A stretch of DNA of 64,000 bases from Antennarius striatus (lineage: Eukaryota > Chordata > Actinopteri > Lophiiformes > Antennariidae): NCBI RefSeq assembly GCF_040054535.1, contig NC_090778.1, positions 15,164,501 to 15,228,500 of the forward strand, read 5' to 3'. The position numbers and the translations under genes were made by a program. This document shows, piece by piece, positions 1-29,350 of this stretch. The stretch's first letter is position 1; each line of letters opens with the position of its first letter. The notes under the pieces are model-generated. The model saw only the letters and a list, made by a program, of their open reading frames with translations, was not told the DNA's origin and did no database searches.

Positions 1-1442
1 GGAAGAGTCAAATAAAAGATGTAAAAAGAAATGAGAAAAAGACTTCCTGAAATAACACATGAAGTATGTTTAAACTGACAATAGTGTCAAATAAAAAAAA
101 ATCAACGTATAATTATTTTTATACCAATAACAGAAAATATTCTTGTTCATACATAAATACTATAAAATAAATTAGCAAACGGAGAATACAGAATTGTTAC
201 ACTTTAATGGTATCTGTAACATCAATAAAATAGTAACAATAAATACAAGCTAAATCAGGCAGAGGACTGATATAAATAAAAATATATAAAACAATGTAAA
301 CCAGTAATGTAGGCAGTAAATCAAAAGAAAAAAAGGAGCTAGGATTTTATAATAATTCATCTCGTCGGCTGAGTTTATTTTAATCATCTTTACTATGATG
401 TTACTGTCAGAAAGAATTCTATAAAATCTTGTGCTAACCTGTGTTAGCACAAGATTCAGCAACTTGACAGAATATTATTAGATTATGTTTCTAAATGCGT
501 AGATCAGTCTGTGAAATCATACACTCAAAATCTGAGACTTTCCCATGCCCCTTGTTTTTGTCACACTCAAGTACACTACACTGCTAAAAGTATTTGCTCA
601 CCTGCCTTCACATGCATATGATCTTCAGTTAGAACCCATTACTAATAGAAAGGATTAAACATGATGTTGGTCCACACTTTGAAGCTATAACAGCTTCAAC
701 TCTTACAGGAAGGCTTTCCAAAAGGTTCAGGAGTGTGTTTATTGAATTTTTTAAAATTCTTCTTCCAGAAGGGCATTTGTGAGGTCAGAAACTGATATCG
801 GACGAGAAGGCCTGACGCAAAACTCCACACTAATTCATCCCAATTCTGTTCTGTCAGGTTGCGGTCAGGATTACGTGCACGCCAGTGAAGTTATTCAACA
901 CCAAATCCACTCATTAAGTGTCTTTATGGATCTTGTTTAGTGAACTGGTAGCTTCCTATCAGTGAACCACGCTAGAAGTCACTGAGCTCTTGAGTGCGAT
1001 CCATTCTTTCACAAATGTTTCTAGAAGTAGTCTGCATGCCTAGGGGCTTGATTTTGTACAATTGTGGTCACGGAAGGGATTTCAACACGTCAATTTGAAT
1101 GGTTTGGATAGTTGAGCAAATACTTTTGGTAACGGAGTGTAAAAACAATCATCTAAATCATTCTAAGCTTGTCTCTTGATTTGATACCGTGCTTTTGTTG
1201 AAAATTTCATTTATGTTGAATCAGACATTTTCAGCGAAGGATTCTTTGATTTCATGTGGCAGTCAGTCAGGACTCCTTTGCAACCTTGCATCTTCTGTTT
1301 ATTCTTGTACCTGTTAAAATAACACAGAGCATCACTTGGTACATTTCAAAAGAAGTCATCAAACATGGAAAAAAAACCTCCTGAGGAGGAGCAGAAGTTG
1401 TGACCGAGCAGAGAGGTCCAAGGAAAGGCTTGGTCATCCTAA
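1..1442. other. AT-rich 3' flank of ereg
   Basis: No supported coding sequence. A minus-strand AATAAA signal (plus TTTATT) near 1297 could end the ereg transcript if the tail exon at 1443 is right; others occur near 369 and 736. The areg/btc genes that follow in mammals are not visible here. Confidence 0.4.
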
Positions 1443-1530
1443 TCACTGCCTGTGGTTTGAAATGTTGCTACGTGAGGCAGGTCGTACGTCATCAGCAGCA
1501 TCACTTGAAACAAAAGCTTCCAAAACAGGC
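1443..1530 (-). CDS. ereg: possible ereg tail exon (weak candidate)
   Basis: Downstream of exon 4 a pyrimidine-rich tract ends CTCTTAAGAAG on the minus strand. Splicing at the second AG (exon from 1530) gives 29 codons and then TGA, with an acidic VLEAFVSSDAADD segment faintly like the epiregulin tail. Splicing at the first AG (exon from 1533) creates a stop right after CCK. No stronger candidate was seen, but the true exon could be elsewhere or outside the window. Confidence 0.25.
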
Positions 1531-4500
1531 CTTCTTAAGAGAAAAAACAGTATCTAAATCACCTGCAGAATCACTTCAATTTCCCTTCACTGCATGCAAA
1601 GATGTGCATAGTCTGTTCCCTGTCGAGTAACCCTAGTGCAGCCTTGGTTGGGGAAATCATAAATATCTTTCAGCATAAATGAAAGTTTTTGGATTTTGTT
1701 TGCTTTGGTTTGTAAAAGTAAAAGGCAACAACAAAGTAATTTTCACGTAATATGAATTATTGGAACAAGCTGATGGTTTCTTATTACCTGTGCATTAAAT
1801 GTAACCTATGGAAGAATGTGATTTAAGCATTGTCTGCAGATCCAGATAATTCTGCACACTGTCATTGCTGCATGAGGAAAAAGGTATTGTATCATACTCT
1901 GATAATGTCTGTAAAGGTCACCAGGGGAAGTACATTCACATGGTTATTTTCTAATGCTGGTTGTGACTGGATTAATGACATGTTACACATTTATTCGAGC
2001 ATGAGTAATCCAATTGGAAGTGGCGACTACTGCATGAGCATATTTTATCTATGATTCTGGCATCCAAGTAGCAACAAAGATACTGAATAAAAATGAAATG
2101 TTTAAATCAATGTAAAAAAAAAAAAGCTTCTCAAGTCAAATGGAATCTAAAACTTCCCAGCTATGTCCCTGAGATGTAGCTTAGACATGTACTATAAGTA
2201 ATCATCAAGCCTTACCATTTGCAGCAGAAGTACAGAGCTCCTGACAGTCCTATAATCAGCAGACTCAAACAGAAAATTATGACAATTATCTGTTCTTCTC
2301 TCATTGGTCGAAAAACCAGCTCCATGTGACCACACCTGGGGCCGTAGAAGCCCGCTTCACACCTGCAACACAAGAGACGAGTCAGGATGGATCACACGTG
2401 AATAACTAAAAGCAGAGGCCTCACACTCACACACGCAGACCAGAGAACCTACTTGCAGTGGTGTTCATTAACGTCCACCAGCAGCATGCACTGGCCCTGG
2501 TTCAGGCAGTAGTTATCGTATGAGCTGTCACAACTCTGTGTGGACCGTTTCACCACATGAGGGCTCTCTCCTCCCTGCTCTGAAACACAAGACCGCAGCA
2601 CAATAATGACATGAAATGAATCAACAGCACACAGACGAATGACTTAAGACACCTGGAAACAAAGACCCAACTGTGACAAAATAAAAGCAGTTGGTGACTA
2701 CCTGTGGATGGAGAGGTGGTGGAGGAGAAACTCTTGGTGAGTACATACGGCCAGAGCAGCGCGACACCTGTCAAAGAAAGAATGAGCTCCATTTATGATA
2801 AAGTCTTCAGATTTCAGACACAAGCAGTTCAATCCACCCGTTGTCTTTAATTTACCACTGATCCTGCAGGATTGCAGACGGCTGGAACCCAAGTGATATT
2901 GACTTATTTAAAAAAAACAAAAAATACTTTTTTTTTTTATGCAGAAAAGTTGTAATTCTAAGTTCCTAATTCTGTGGATTTATTGTTTTGATGATTGTTT
3001 TGTAGCATCCAAACAGAGTGTGTAGGTCAAATATAATTGTTTTTAATAAAGACCATTATTAAATTATCAAATAAACCTATTAGTATTCGTAACATGATAA
3101 ACCAGACGGGCAGGGGGATTGATTTGAGTTTAATTTTTGGATAAGACACCACGCCAACAATAAATGAGAATTTTAACACGAGGGAACATCTTTTCTAAGC
3201 GAATGTCTGATCGGCAACCAGTTTATTTCTTGAGAAAAGCCATAAAAGACGTGATGTATGATTTGCTGCCCAGCCCACATGCTTGTACCAGCCTGCACAA
3301 CTTCCTGAGACAGATGCCTGCATTCCCGCAGGCAGGTCAAGAAAACACGAGACACTGGATGCAATATCGGTTTGACTGGTTGTGAACTGGGTCATACTGG
3401 TAATACTTATGGTTTCTGTTTCTCGCTGTTGTTAATGGTTGCTGTGTTTTTACAAGATGAGGCAGGTTTGTTGTCAGATGTTCTTGACACGGCTGATCAG
3501 AGTCAAGCACATGGCGCACTTCTACACTGAAGGTGGTGACTAAGCAACCTTTTTGACTTCACATCTCGATTGCTGCTCAAACAGGATGTTTATATCATTA
3601 GTCACTGAATCACTCTCCCTCTCTACTTGACATGGCAAACAGCCAGTTTGATCCCGACACCCAGCTTCCCTCATTAGGATCAGGTTAGAACCGTACCTGT
3701 ATTTTTCCACTGATTTGGAAAATCACTGTTTTGAACAAACAATGAAACATGTATCCCTTAACTGGTCGACAGAAATGTTTGATGTAGGTTAAAGGTGTGC
3801 AGGGCCACAATGAGCATACCTTACATGACCCACTTGATAGATAGGAGCAGTGGGAGGGAAAGCTATCAATGGCTCAGTCCTATCATGATGGATAGATGAA
3901 AGAAAATAAATGGACAGAAATAAAATAATCTACTGCACAGAAATTATCCTAAAACTCGAAAAGTGATTCATTTTTTGGAATCATCATAGGAGTACAGAAA
4001 AGTTGGAAAGGGATAAAACTTTAAATTATTATATTATTTCCAACAACGCTTGAAGTACGATTTCTAACAGTCTTCAGAAGTAATAAGGGATAATTTCTAA
4101 GTACATTACGAATATCATGTTATGAAAGAGCACATTAAGTTTTAACTTAATGACAACAGAACTTTAAAAAAAAAACCAACTTCTTACTGCTCTCATGACT
4201 ACTTAGATTTGTGTAGTGCACCAATGGAGGGGGCTCAACTCCCAGAACCATTGGACTAAATGTCCTAACTGCATGTTGGGTAAACAAACAAGTTCCGCCT
4301 CTGCCGGTTTCAACAGTCAGAATTCTGCTTATTCATCACTATGACAGTATAATAATGTCAGGCATGAGAAAATTTTGACAAGTACTACATAAATGAAGAT
4401 TTACTGATTCATAATCTTACTGATACCACTTCTTTTCTTTCAGGGAATTTGAAATTGTGGACTTTTAGCTCTGAATAAATAAGTTTAAGTTAAAAATGCA

Positions 4501-5898
4501 AGGGCTTCCTGGGCTTCTGATTGGTTTATAGATTCAAATATAGGCTCTTTCCTTTCTTTTAAGACTTCTTATATATACTGTAAAAATGACCTGAACAACA
4601 AGCAAATTACTTAATCATACAGCATGGGCTTTTAAATCTACAATTTGTGGATATATTGCTCCCTGGGGCTCTGACCTTTGGATGTGCGTCACTTCTTTAA
4701 CACAAATATATGTTAAGTCGCCGATCAGGAGCCAAAACCCACTCAGATTGTTTTCTGACGGGACTTTGAACTGTAAATTAGTTATAATGAAGGAGAAGAT
4801 CATTTTGATTGAGTAAATCATGTTCTGTTTTTTAGATTATCCAAGTAAACATCCTTAAACTTCTCCTGAATATTTTTTTTTTCCTTTTTGAAGATTTTAA
4901 TAGACAGTGTAACAAGTTGACAAGTTTTCTCAGCTGACTGTTCTCAAGATCTTGAGCTACAACATAACGTCTGGATTTTAGTCAGTATCTAGAAAAATAT
5001 TTCCATTTGACATAGAATCCTGTACAAGTATGAAATGGATGGTGAAATATGACATATATGTGCATATATTAAACAATATGACATCAAATAGCATGTACTA
5101 AATGTGGAACGATTTCAATCTAAATTGTAACAGTAAAAGTAAAAAGTGTTTCACATAATGAAAATACTCATATACTCAAATATTTATAATAGCAAGCTTC
5201 AGCAAAAAAATATGTTAATAAATACTTACATATGATTGCAGAACCAAATGTGCTTTTTAGTTCACTGTACTACATCTAGGTTGTAGTTCCACTATTGTGC
5301 CATGTAAGATTTTAGACATCTGACCAAGTTTTAAAATTTAAATTTTTTGATTGATGTTGATTAAAGATGCAACAGAGAACAAAATACAGCTCAAATAATA
5401 CATAGCATAAATGTTAATAGTAATACAGGGATATAAAAGACAATATGACATATTATTACATGGGCACATAAAAGACAATATCACATACTGTATTATTACA
5501 TGGGCACATTCTGTCTTGTCTGGATCTGAAGTGTTTCAGCTTGACAATAATGAGTTTTTACAAAATATATTCGAGCTCTGGCGGGGGGTTAGAAATGGCT
5601 TAGTCATGGTAAAATTGGAACATGTTTGGAATTGAACGTTCTTTGTTTAATTCCTGACTCTTGACTAACAGCTCAGAGTTCTAACCTGTTCGCAGTTCTG
5701 TCATAGTCAGCGGTTGTTGTTTTTTTACGCATTATCTTTTCAGAACGTGTGCGTTCGTAAATACGAGCCATCTTTTTTTTTTTCTTCTTTTTTTTTTTAC
5801 TTACTAATGTAATGTTCTAATCGATAAGTCAAGTGACAGACGTGTGATTAAAACTTACCGATGAGTGAGAGGAGCGCTGAGGTTCTGCTGGGGTTCAT
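1443..5898 (-). CDS. ereg: ereg: epiregulin-like EGF-family growth factor precursor (last exon uncertain)
   Basis: Single-pass membrane precursor of an EGF-type ligand; the family is shed and activates ErbB1/ErbB4. Four exons join in phase: 5859-5898, 2702-2767, 2453-2579 and 2216-2362, giving 126 codons plus two bases. Order: hydrophobic signal peptide (about residues 1-24), short Ser/Thr-rich propeptide, dibasic KR at 46-47 just before the EGF module, six cysteines at 52, 60, 66, 77, 79 and 88 (spacing CX7CX5CX10CX1CX8C), and a transmembrane helix at about 103-123 followed by CCK. The intron between Cys4 and Cys5 is the hallmark of ErbB ligands. The LVD stretch after Cys3, the KCE at Cys4-Cys5 and the position next to epgn favour epiregulin over amphiregulin. 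The C-terminal tail exon is not settled; a weak candidate lies at 1443-1530. Human EREG is 169 residues. Confidence 0.82.
2216..2362 (-). CDS. ereg: ereg exon 4 (EGF Cys5-Cys6, transmembrane helix)
   Basis: Begins KCEAGFYGPRC (Cys5 and Cys6 with the conserved Gly and Arg). A short juxtamembrane stretch and a hydrophobic helix ending YFCCK follow. Donor GTAAGG. The leftover TG at the donor means that any next exon starting with A or AG would make a stop at the junction. Confidence 0.85.
2453..2579 (-). CDS. ereg: ereg exon 3 (propeptide cleavage site, EGF Cys1-Cys4)
   Basis: Encodes the dibasic VVKR processing site and the first four EGF cysteines, with NYCLNQGQC and a LVD motif. It ends in phase 2 between Cys4 and Cys5, the split conserved in ErbB-ligand genes. 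Confidence 0.85.
2702..2767 (-). CDS. ereg: ereg exon 2 (end of signal peptide, Ser/Thr-rich linker)
   Basis: 66 bp, phase 1 to phase 1. It completes the signal peptide (VALLWPYVL) and encodes a Ser/Thr-rich stretch likely to be O-glycosylated. The acceptor is TTTGACAG and the donor GTAGTC. Confidence 0.75.
2768..5858 (-). other. ereg: ereg intron 1
   Basis: About 3.1 kb, mostly AT-rich, separating the start exon from the rest. No exon, RNA gene or clear mobile element was seen. Confidence 0.6.
5859..5898 (-). CDS. ereg: ereg exon 1 (start codon, signal peptide)
   Basis: ATG followed by 13 codons rich in Leu/Ser that begin the signal peptide, then a good donor (GTAAGTT). It ends in phase 1 and joins the 2767 acceptor exactly, which then supplies the rest of the hydrophobic core. 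Confidence 0.75.
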
Positions 5899-6128
5899 GG
5901 CAGGAGGTTCCGCAGGCGCGCAGGTTGGAGTGGAGTCAGTTAGAGCAGATAGAACAGGTGAAGTGGGTAACCTGGTGACAAAACCGGGAGGTAAATCTTG
6001 TGGTCTAGGTGTGGTAACAGATCTCTGTGATTTACACAGAGCTTTCAATACTCTGACTGATAAAAAGCGCAGAGACGCGTTGTGCTGGAAGGAGGGGCCG
6101 CAGCTGTCGGTGCGCTCTGGATGGGCCT

Positions 6129-6138
6129 CTTTAAATAT
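6129..6138 (-). promoter_or_regulatory. possible TATA-like element of ereg
   Basis: On the minus strand ATATTTAAAG lies about 230 bp upstream of the ereg ATG in a moderately GC-rich stretch. The position is consistent with a core promoter. Inference only. Confidence 0.25.
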
Positions 6139-6541
6139 CGGAATGCAGATGATGAGTTTCTGTGATGTAAACAGAAAGTCATTACGTAAGGATACGAAAT
6201 TATAAGTGAAATGTCTTCATACCACTCTTGTGTAAAAGTAACTAATCTCAATAAAGCTAAAGTAAAAGTAGTTTTTGCATTCCAGTCCTAAATAATTGAC
6301 ATATCAATTAAAAACATTTCGCTGATGTGAAGGTTAAGATTATTTAATATAGTCTTGGATATTTTACAATAACTTTTACATATCTATTAAAATATATGAG
6401 ATGTTTTTAGAAAGTACAAGTATACTGAAATGTCTGAAAATGTGGTAGAAGTATATAATATAGTGTAATATAGTGTAATACGATAGGCTTCAGATAAAAG
6501 TGTTTAAAAGGTTTATGACTGTTTTCAAAATAAAGTATTTT

Positions 6542-6544
<3 letters not shown>

Positions 6545-6607
<63 letters not shown>
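6545..6607. repeat. (TG)n microsatellite
   Basis: About 31 uninterrupted TG units between epgn and ereg. The open frames across it on both strands (VCVC/THTH) are artefacts. Confidence 0.97.
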
Positions 6608-6614
<7 letters not shown>

Positions 6615-6963
6615 TTGATGAATCTCTTCCCCAGAAATTTCAAGAAATATATTTATTGCTTTTCAAATATTTATTACAAAAATAAATAAACATAACATTT
6701 TAAATACATAAGTTGCAGTTTTAGAATAAATAGTCACATTTGTTTTGCTCATTCTTTCACAATATGGTGAGAAATATCTGAACATGAACAGCTCCAGTTG
6801 GTCAGACACGCTTTACTCTTTCCTCCAGCCTAGTCAATGCTTTATGAACAGCGGTCAGTGGTGTTGAAACAATCTGATGAAAAATTATTATTTAAATTTT
6901 ATCAAGCAGTCATTAAAAATGGTGTCGGCAATGATAAAGATGATGATGACGAGTGAGTCACAT

Positions 6964-7022
6964 GGGTCACACCAAGGACTCCGGGGTCACACCAAGGACT
7001 CGGGGGTCACACCAAGGACTCA
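6964..7022. repeat. 20-bp tandem repeat, three copies, containing the epgn stop codon
   Basis: The 15-mer GTCACACCAAGGACT recurs at 6966, 6986 and 7006 with a 20-bp period. The epgn stop (complement of TCA at 7007-7009) lies in the rightmost copy, so the repeat straddles the end of the coding region and the start of the 3' UTR. Confidence 0.9.
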
Positions 7023-7061
7023 GACGGTGCAGATTTGATGAGCAGTGTTGATTTTGTACAC
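7007..7061 (-). CDS. epgn: epgn exon 5 (cytoplasmic tail and stop)
   Basis: A strong acceptor (CTTCTTTTGCAG) begins a frame that turns NKR into NKRC, then 16 residues and TGA. The RKRC junction of mammalian epigen sits at the same place. The alternative acceptor near 6828 gives a shorter and less similar tail, so this one is preferred. Confidence 0.7.
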
Positions 7062-8381
7062 CTGCAAAAGAAGATGATGAGAACTTCATTCACTTATTGT
7101 ATTTTTAACAACTGTTCTTTTCCAAAAAACATGTACAGAAGCCATGAAGTTGTAATACTCCATTTCTCCCGGCTTGTCCATTTTTATAATCTAATCTCTG
7201 GGGAAAATTTGGTAATTTCATGACAGAAAAATAAAAGTTTAGTAGTTTGATGAAATACCAGACAAATATGCACGAATTAGTGAGTGATCCCTTAAAATTT
7301 AGTGCAGCAGTTTCCAAGAATTTTCACTTCAAATTTCTTAAGATTTTTAATCTATAACACTATGCAATATGTACATGTCCATATTACTTCACATAAGTGG
7401 AGCAATATGCAGGGTCTCACCTTTTGTTGGCAAAGCAGTAAATCATGAAGGCCAGGAAAAATAAGAACATGACCACCCCAAAACCGATGGCAATCAGTTT
7501 CTCCAACTCAGCTGGACTCCTGGTTTCAGAGATGCTAAAGAAATGGCAGCGAGCTCCACTGTATGAGGATGTGCAGCTACAGACCAGACAAACAAGTACG
7601 TGAGTGCATTCCAAAGGTGAACACGAACCAACATGAACATGAAAATATGAACTGAAACATTATTCACAGGATCTACAGAGAGCCCATAGGGTGTATATAT
7701 AAAGAGGTACTGTATTTACTGTAGGTATAGAGCATAAAAGACTTCTTACATGCAGAAAGGTTTGTCGCTGTCTTGGGGATACATGCACTGTCCACCGTTT
7801 TCACAGTAGTTTGCATGTTCACTTCCACAGGTTGTGTGTGAACGCAAAACCACAGGTTTTTCCACATTTCCTGTAAAAGCAGAGAGAGACAGATGGAGAG
7901 ATGGACATATGTAGAGAGTTTCACATTTCAGCAAAAACAGTGCCTAGATCTCAGCCAGGTAGCTCATATAACACTTCCACCATTCAGTGCACTCACGCTG
8001 ACACAAAACCTCATATTGACGGTACTTACTGCTGACTGTTTGGCTGGTATTGAAGTGTGACTCAGGGGCTGCGGTGGTCTGCAGGTTGTCAGCCAGCGTT
8101 GGTGATAGTCCTGCTGCGGTGAGGAGAAGGACAGCTGACAGTACTGGAAGATTAAAAAAAAAAAAGGAGGATTGTATTACAATGTAATGACAAAACTTTT
8201 AGAAATGCTGATTTATTTGAATGCTTATTGGGTATGATCACCATGCCTGCTACATAATAAACAACATCACATTGCCAACACATTTCAGTCGTGTAACTAC
8301 AAGCCGGGTTTAATAATAAATGCGACACAACAGAGAGAACAACTTACAATTCTCCAGGCGTTTCTGTCTTTGTGTCAACAT
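7007..8381 (-). CDS. epgn: epgn: epigen-like EGF-family growth factor precursor
   Basis: Membrane-anchored ErbB-ligand precursor of 159 residues (human epigen 154). Exons 8348-8381, 8030-8143, 7750-7870, 7421-7576 and 7007-7061 join in phase with good GT-AG junctions. Order: signal peptide with hydrophobic core at about 12-24; a Thr/Ser-rich propeptide with an N-glycosylation sequon (NTS at 43-45); EGF module with cysteines at 64, 72, 78, 89, 91 and 100 (CX7CX5CX10CX1CX8C); juxtamembrane; transmembrane helix about 117-138; basic stop-transfer NKRC and a short tail. The membrane segment (LIAIGFGV) resembles mammalian epigen (YIAIGIGV), and the gene sits between mthfd2l and ereg as in mammals. 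The Gly that usually precedes the Tyr between Cys5 and Cys6 is Ser here. The Cys4/Cys5 intron is typical of ErbB ligands. Confidence 0.85.
7421..7576 (-). CDS. epgn: epgn exon 4 (EGF Cys5-Cys6, transmembrane helix)
   Basis: Encodes CTSSYSGARC, a juxtamembrane SPAELEK segment and the transmembrane helix ending in IYCFANKR. Acceptor CTGTAG, donor GTGAGA. Confidence 0.88.
7750..7870 (-). CDS. epgn: epgn exon 3 (EGF Cys1-Cys4)
   Basis: Carries the first four EGF cysteines with NYCENGGQC, a standard EGF-like signature. Ends in phase 2 between Cys4 and Cys5. Confidence 0.88.
8030..8143 (-). CDS. epgn: epgn exon 2 (signal peptide core, propeptide)
   Basis: Encodes the hydrophobic core (LLSAVLLLTAAGL) and a Thr/Ser-rich propeptide with one N-glycosylation sequon. 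The acceptor follows a T-rich tract; the donor is a strong GTAAGT. Confidence 0.8.
8348..8381 (-). CDS. epgn: epgn exon 1 (start codon)
   Basis: ATG with A at -3 and 11 codons of basic N-terminus, donor GTAAGTT, phase 1. A TATA box lies about 80 bp upstream, so the 5' UTR is short. Confidence 0.75.
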
Positions 8382-8461
8382 CTTCTGTTGGATCGACTCC
8401 TGATATTCTCTCAGCTCCCCCAGCAGATTCAGTGTGATCAGTGCAGCACTCAGCTGCTGAG

Positions 8462-8467
8462 TTTATA
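8462..8467 (-). promoter_or_regulatory. TATA box of epgn
   Basis: On the minus strand GGATATAAACTC lies about 80 bp upstream of the epgn start codon, a standard TATA-box context. A start of transcription near 8435 would give a 5' UTR of roughly 50 bases. Confidence 0.6.
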
Positions 8468-9130
8468 TCCTCCTTCTCAACTGCTGAAAAAATGGTCTCA
8501 GCCAATCAATGAACCAGACACTTTTTAAAAAAAATATGTCAACCATTTCCTTCCAAAGGTCCATTTACATCATTTCCTTTATTTACACCGGATCCCTGCA
8601 TGCACAGACAACTTCGAGTGATTGATGATAGCAGTGTGGGAATGTGATCCGCCATAACTACCTCGAAACGGCGTCCTCTTTGGAAGGCTGTAAATCCACG
8701 CAAGTACCCAATTAATTGAATGGGCTGAGATAAATCAGAGATGCACCCGCCCCGTCTCACACCTTTGTATCACTTGCAATCAAAGCACAACCGGTCTTCC
8801 TTGAGCAGGTGGTGCAGGACAGGCTTCTGATTCAAGTGTTTACAATCAGTAACTAATCAGTTGTGTACAGAATGCCTTTAAGATCCATAATTCACAATGA
8901 GAACAATGTCAGCAATGCTTTCCTCTTTTGAAGTAAAAAGAAAAAGGAGGAACGGCAGGATTGGCACAGGATTGTTATTTTTATTCAATATTCATTTTCC
9001 AGTGAATCTGGATGTTCAAAGATGAATCAAAACAACTTCAGTAAAAAATATTAATTTAATTCATAAATATTTAACTCTGGAAAAAAAATCCCAACATAAA
9101 TAAATAAAAGAGCAAAATTCATAGCATTAG

Positions 9131-9245
9131 GTGGCACGGTGGCGCAGTGGGAGTGTACCCTGCCTTATGCCCCCAGTCGGCTGGGATAGACTGCAGTGCC
9201 CTGCGACCCCTGACAGAGGAAGAAGTGGGTTTAGAAAATGAATGA
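9131..9245 (+). repeat. fish GGCACGGTGGCGCAGTGG-type interspersed repeat, internally deleted
   Basis: Starts with the recognisable head GGCACGGTGGCGCAGTGG, jumps to the distal part (CTGGGATAGACTGCAG...CTGCGACCCCTGA) and ends GAAAATGAATGAAT. The middle portion usually present in fish copies is missing. Other copies lie near 32541 (reversed) and 49677. Confidence 0.75.
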
Positions 9246-9430
9246 ATTAATTCATAATATAAGCAAAATATGAATCAAGTGCACTTCCCAGCAGGTATGG
9301 AGTCTTATGCTCATGGAGTTTTAAAAAAAACGTGTCAAACATGTGTGTGTGTGTATGTATGTGTGTGTTTGTGTAAATTTTAAGAACCGATTAGCATTCA
9401 ATAAAACAAACATCCTCGTATTGAGTGTTT

Positions 9431-28413
<18,983 letters not shown>

Positions 28414-28433
28414 ACATATGTTAGGGTGTGCTG
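28414..28433 (+). repeat. left arm of 20-bp inverted repeat around the LINE fragment
   Basis: ACATATGTTAGGGTGTGCTG; its reverse complement recurs at 29331-29350 with one mismatch. The pair brackets the LINE fragment and its tail. Confidence 0.85.
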
Positions 28434-29164
28434 TCGACAACGCTGAGGAGGCTCCGTCCCTGTAAGGCGGCTGGACCGGATAAGGTCTCCCCAAGACTCC
28501 TCCGAGCCTGTGCTTCGGAACTAGGGGACCCCCTGCAGCGATTGTTCAACCTCAGTCTGCGGCAGGGGAGAGTCCTGTCACTGTGGAACACCTCCTGCAT
28601 CGTCCCTGTACCCAAGAAAAGACGCCCTACTGAGCTCAACGACCACCGACCGGTCGCTCTTACCTCCCACATAATGAAGACCCTAGAGCGACTGGTCCTG
28701 GAGCTCATGCGTCCACAGGTGCAGGGTGCTATGGACCCTCTCCAGTTCGCCTATCAGGCCGAGGTTGGGGTTGATGACGCTGTCTTGTACCTTGTACCAC
28801 CGTTTGCTCTCCTACCTGGACGCCGGGGGCTGTGCCGTCAGGGTGCTCCTCTTTGACTTTTCGAGCGCCTTCAACACTATCCAGCCGAGGCTCCTGCAGG
28901 ACAAACTGACCTCCATGGCTGTGGACCCCTACCTCGTGAGCTGGATCACGGGGCTACCTAACGGACAGTAATTTAATTTTATACTGTTTATATTTTAGTT
29001 ATAGTTGAGTATATAAGTCCTGTTAATGCTGCTTGTGTCTGTTAGTGTAGTGTATGTGTTGTGGTATGTCCTGTGATGTCAGTGTTTCTTTTTCTCCTGG
29101 TGTTTATCTTGTTATGTAATGCCTGAGCAGTGGATATGTACAATTTCCTCCGGGGTTATTAAAG
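28425..29164 (+). mobile_element. LINE fragment (L2/CR1/Rex1-like reverse transcriptase plus 3' UTR)
   Basis: Plus-strand frames give part of a non-LTR reverse transcriptase: RPCKAAGPDKVSPRLLRACA, then VPVPKKRRP, HRPVALTSHIMKTLERLVLE, DPLQFAYQ, VGVDDAV and LFDFSSAFNTIQPRLL. A frameshift lies near 28790-28850. Coding homology stops near 28965 and passes directly to a 3' UTR ending CCTCCGGGGTTATTAAAGTA, so most of the RT and everything 5' is missing. The tail expands into the (TATC)n array. Confidence 0.85.
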
Positions 29165-29324
<160 letters not shown>

Positions 29325-29330
29325 CTTAGT

Positions 29331-29350
29331 CAGCACACCCCAACATATGT
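29331..29350 (-). repeat. right arm of 20-bp inverted repeat around the LINE fragment
   Basis: CAGCACACCCCAACATATGT, reverse complement of 28414-28433 with 19 of 20 positions matching. The arrangement is inverted, not the direct repeat expected of a target duplication. Confidence 0.85.

Larger units (their letters stand above)
5899..7006. other. ereg-epgn spacer
   Basis: Holds the presumed ereg promoter (5899-6200), a (TG)n array (6545-6607) and, on the minus strand, AATAAA signals at 6652-6657 and 6670-6675 that probably end the epgn transcript. No other gene was seen. Confidence 0.5.
8382..9430. other. mthfd2l-epgn spacer and mthfd2l 3' region
   Basis: Contains the epgn promoter, a minus-strand AATAAA at 8980-8985 that may end the mthfd2l transcript about 450 bases after its stop codon, a fish short repeat (9131-9245) and a short TG-rich stretch near 9342-9373, both probably in the mthfd2l 3' UTR. 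Confidence 0.45.

Noticed and set aside
6781..6880. Alternative epgn last exon (acceptor near 6828)
   Set aside because: It gives a short tail with less similarity; the acceptor at 7061 is stronger and reproduces the KRC junction of epigen.
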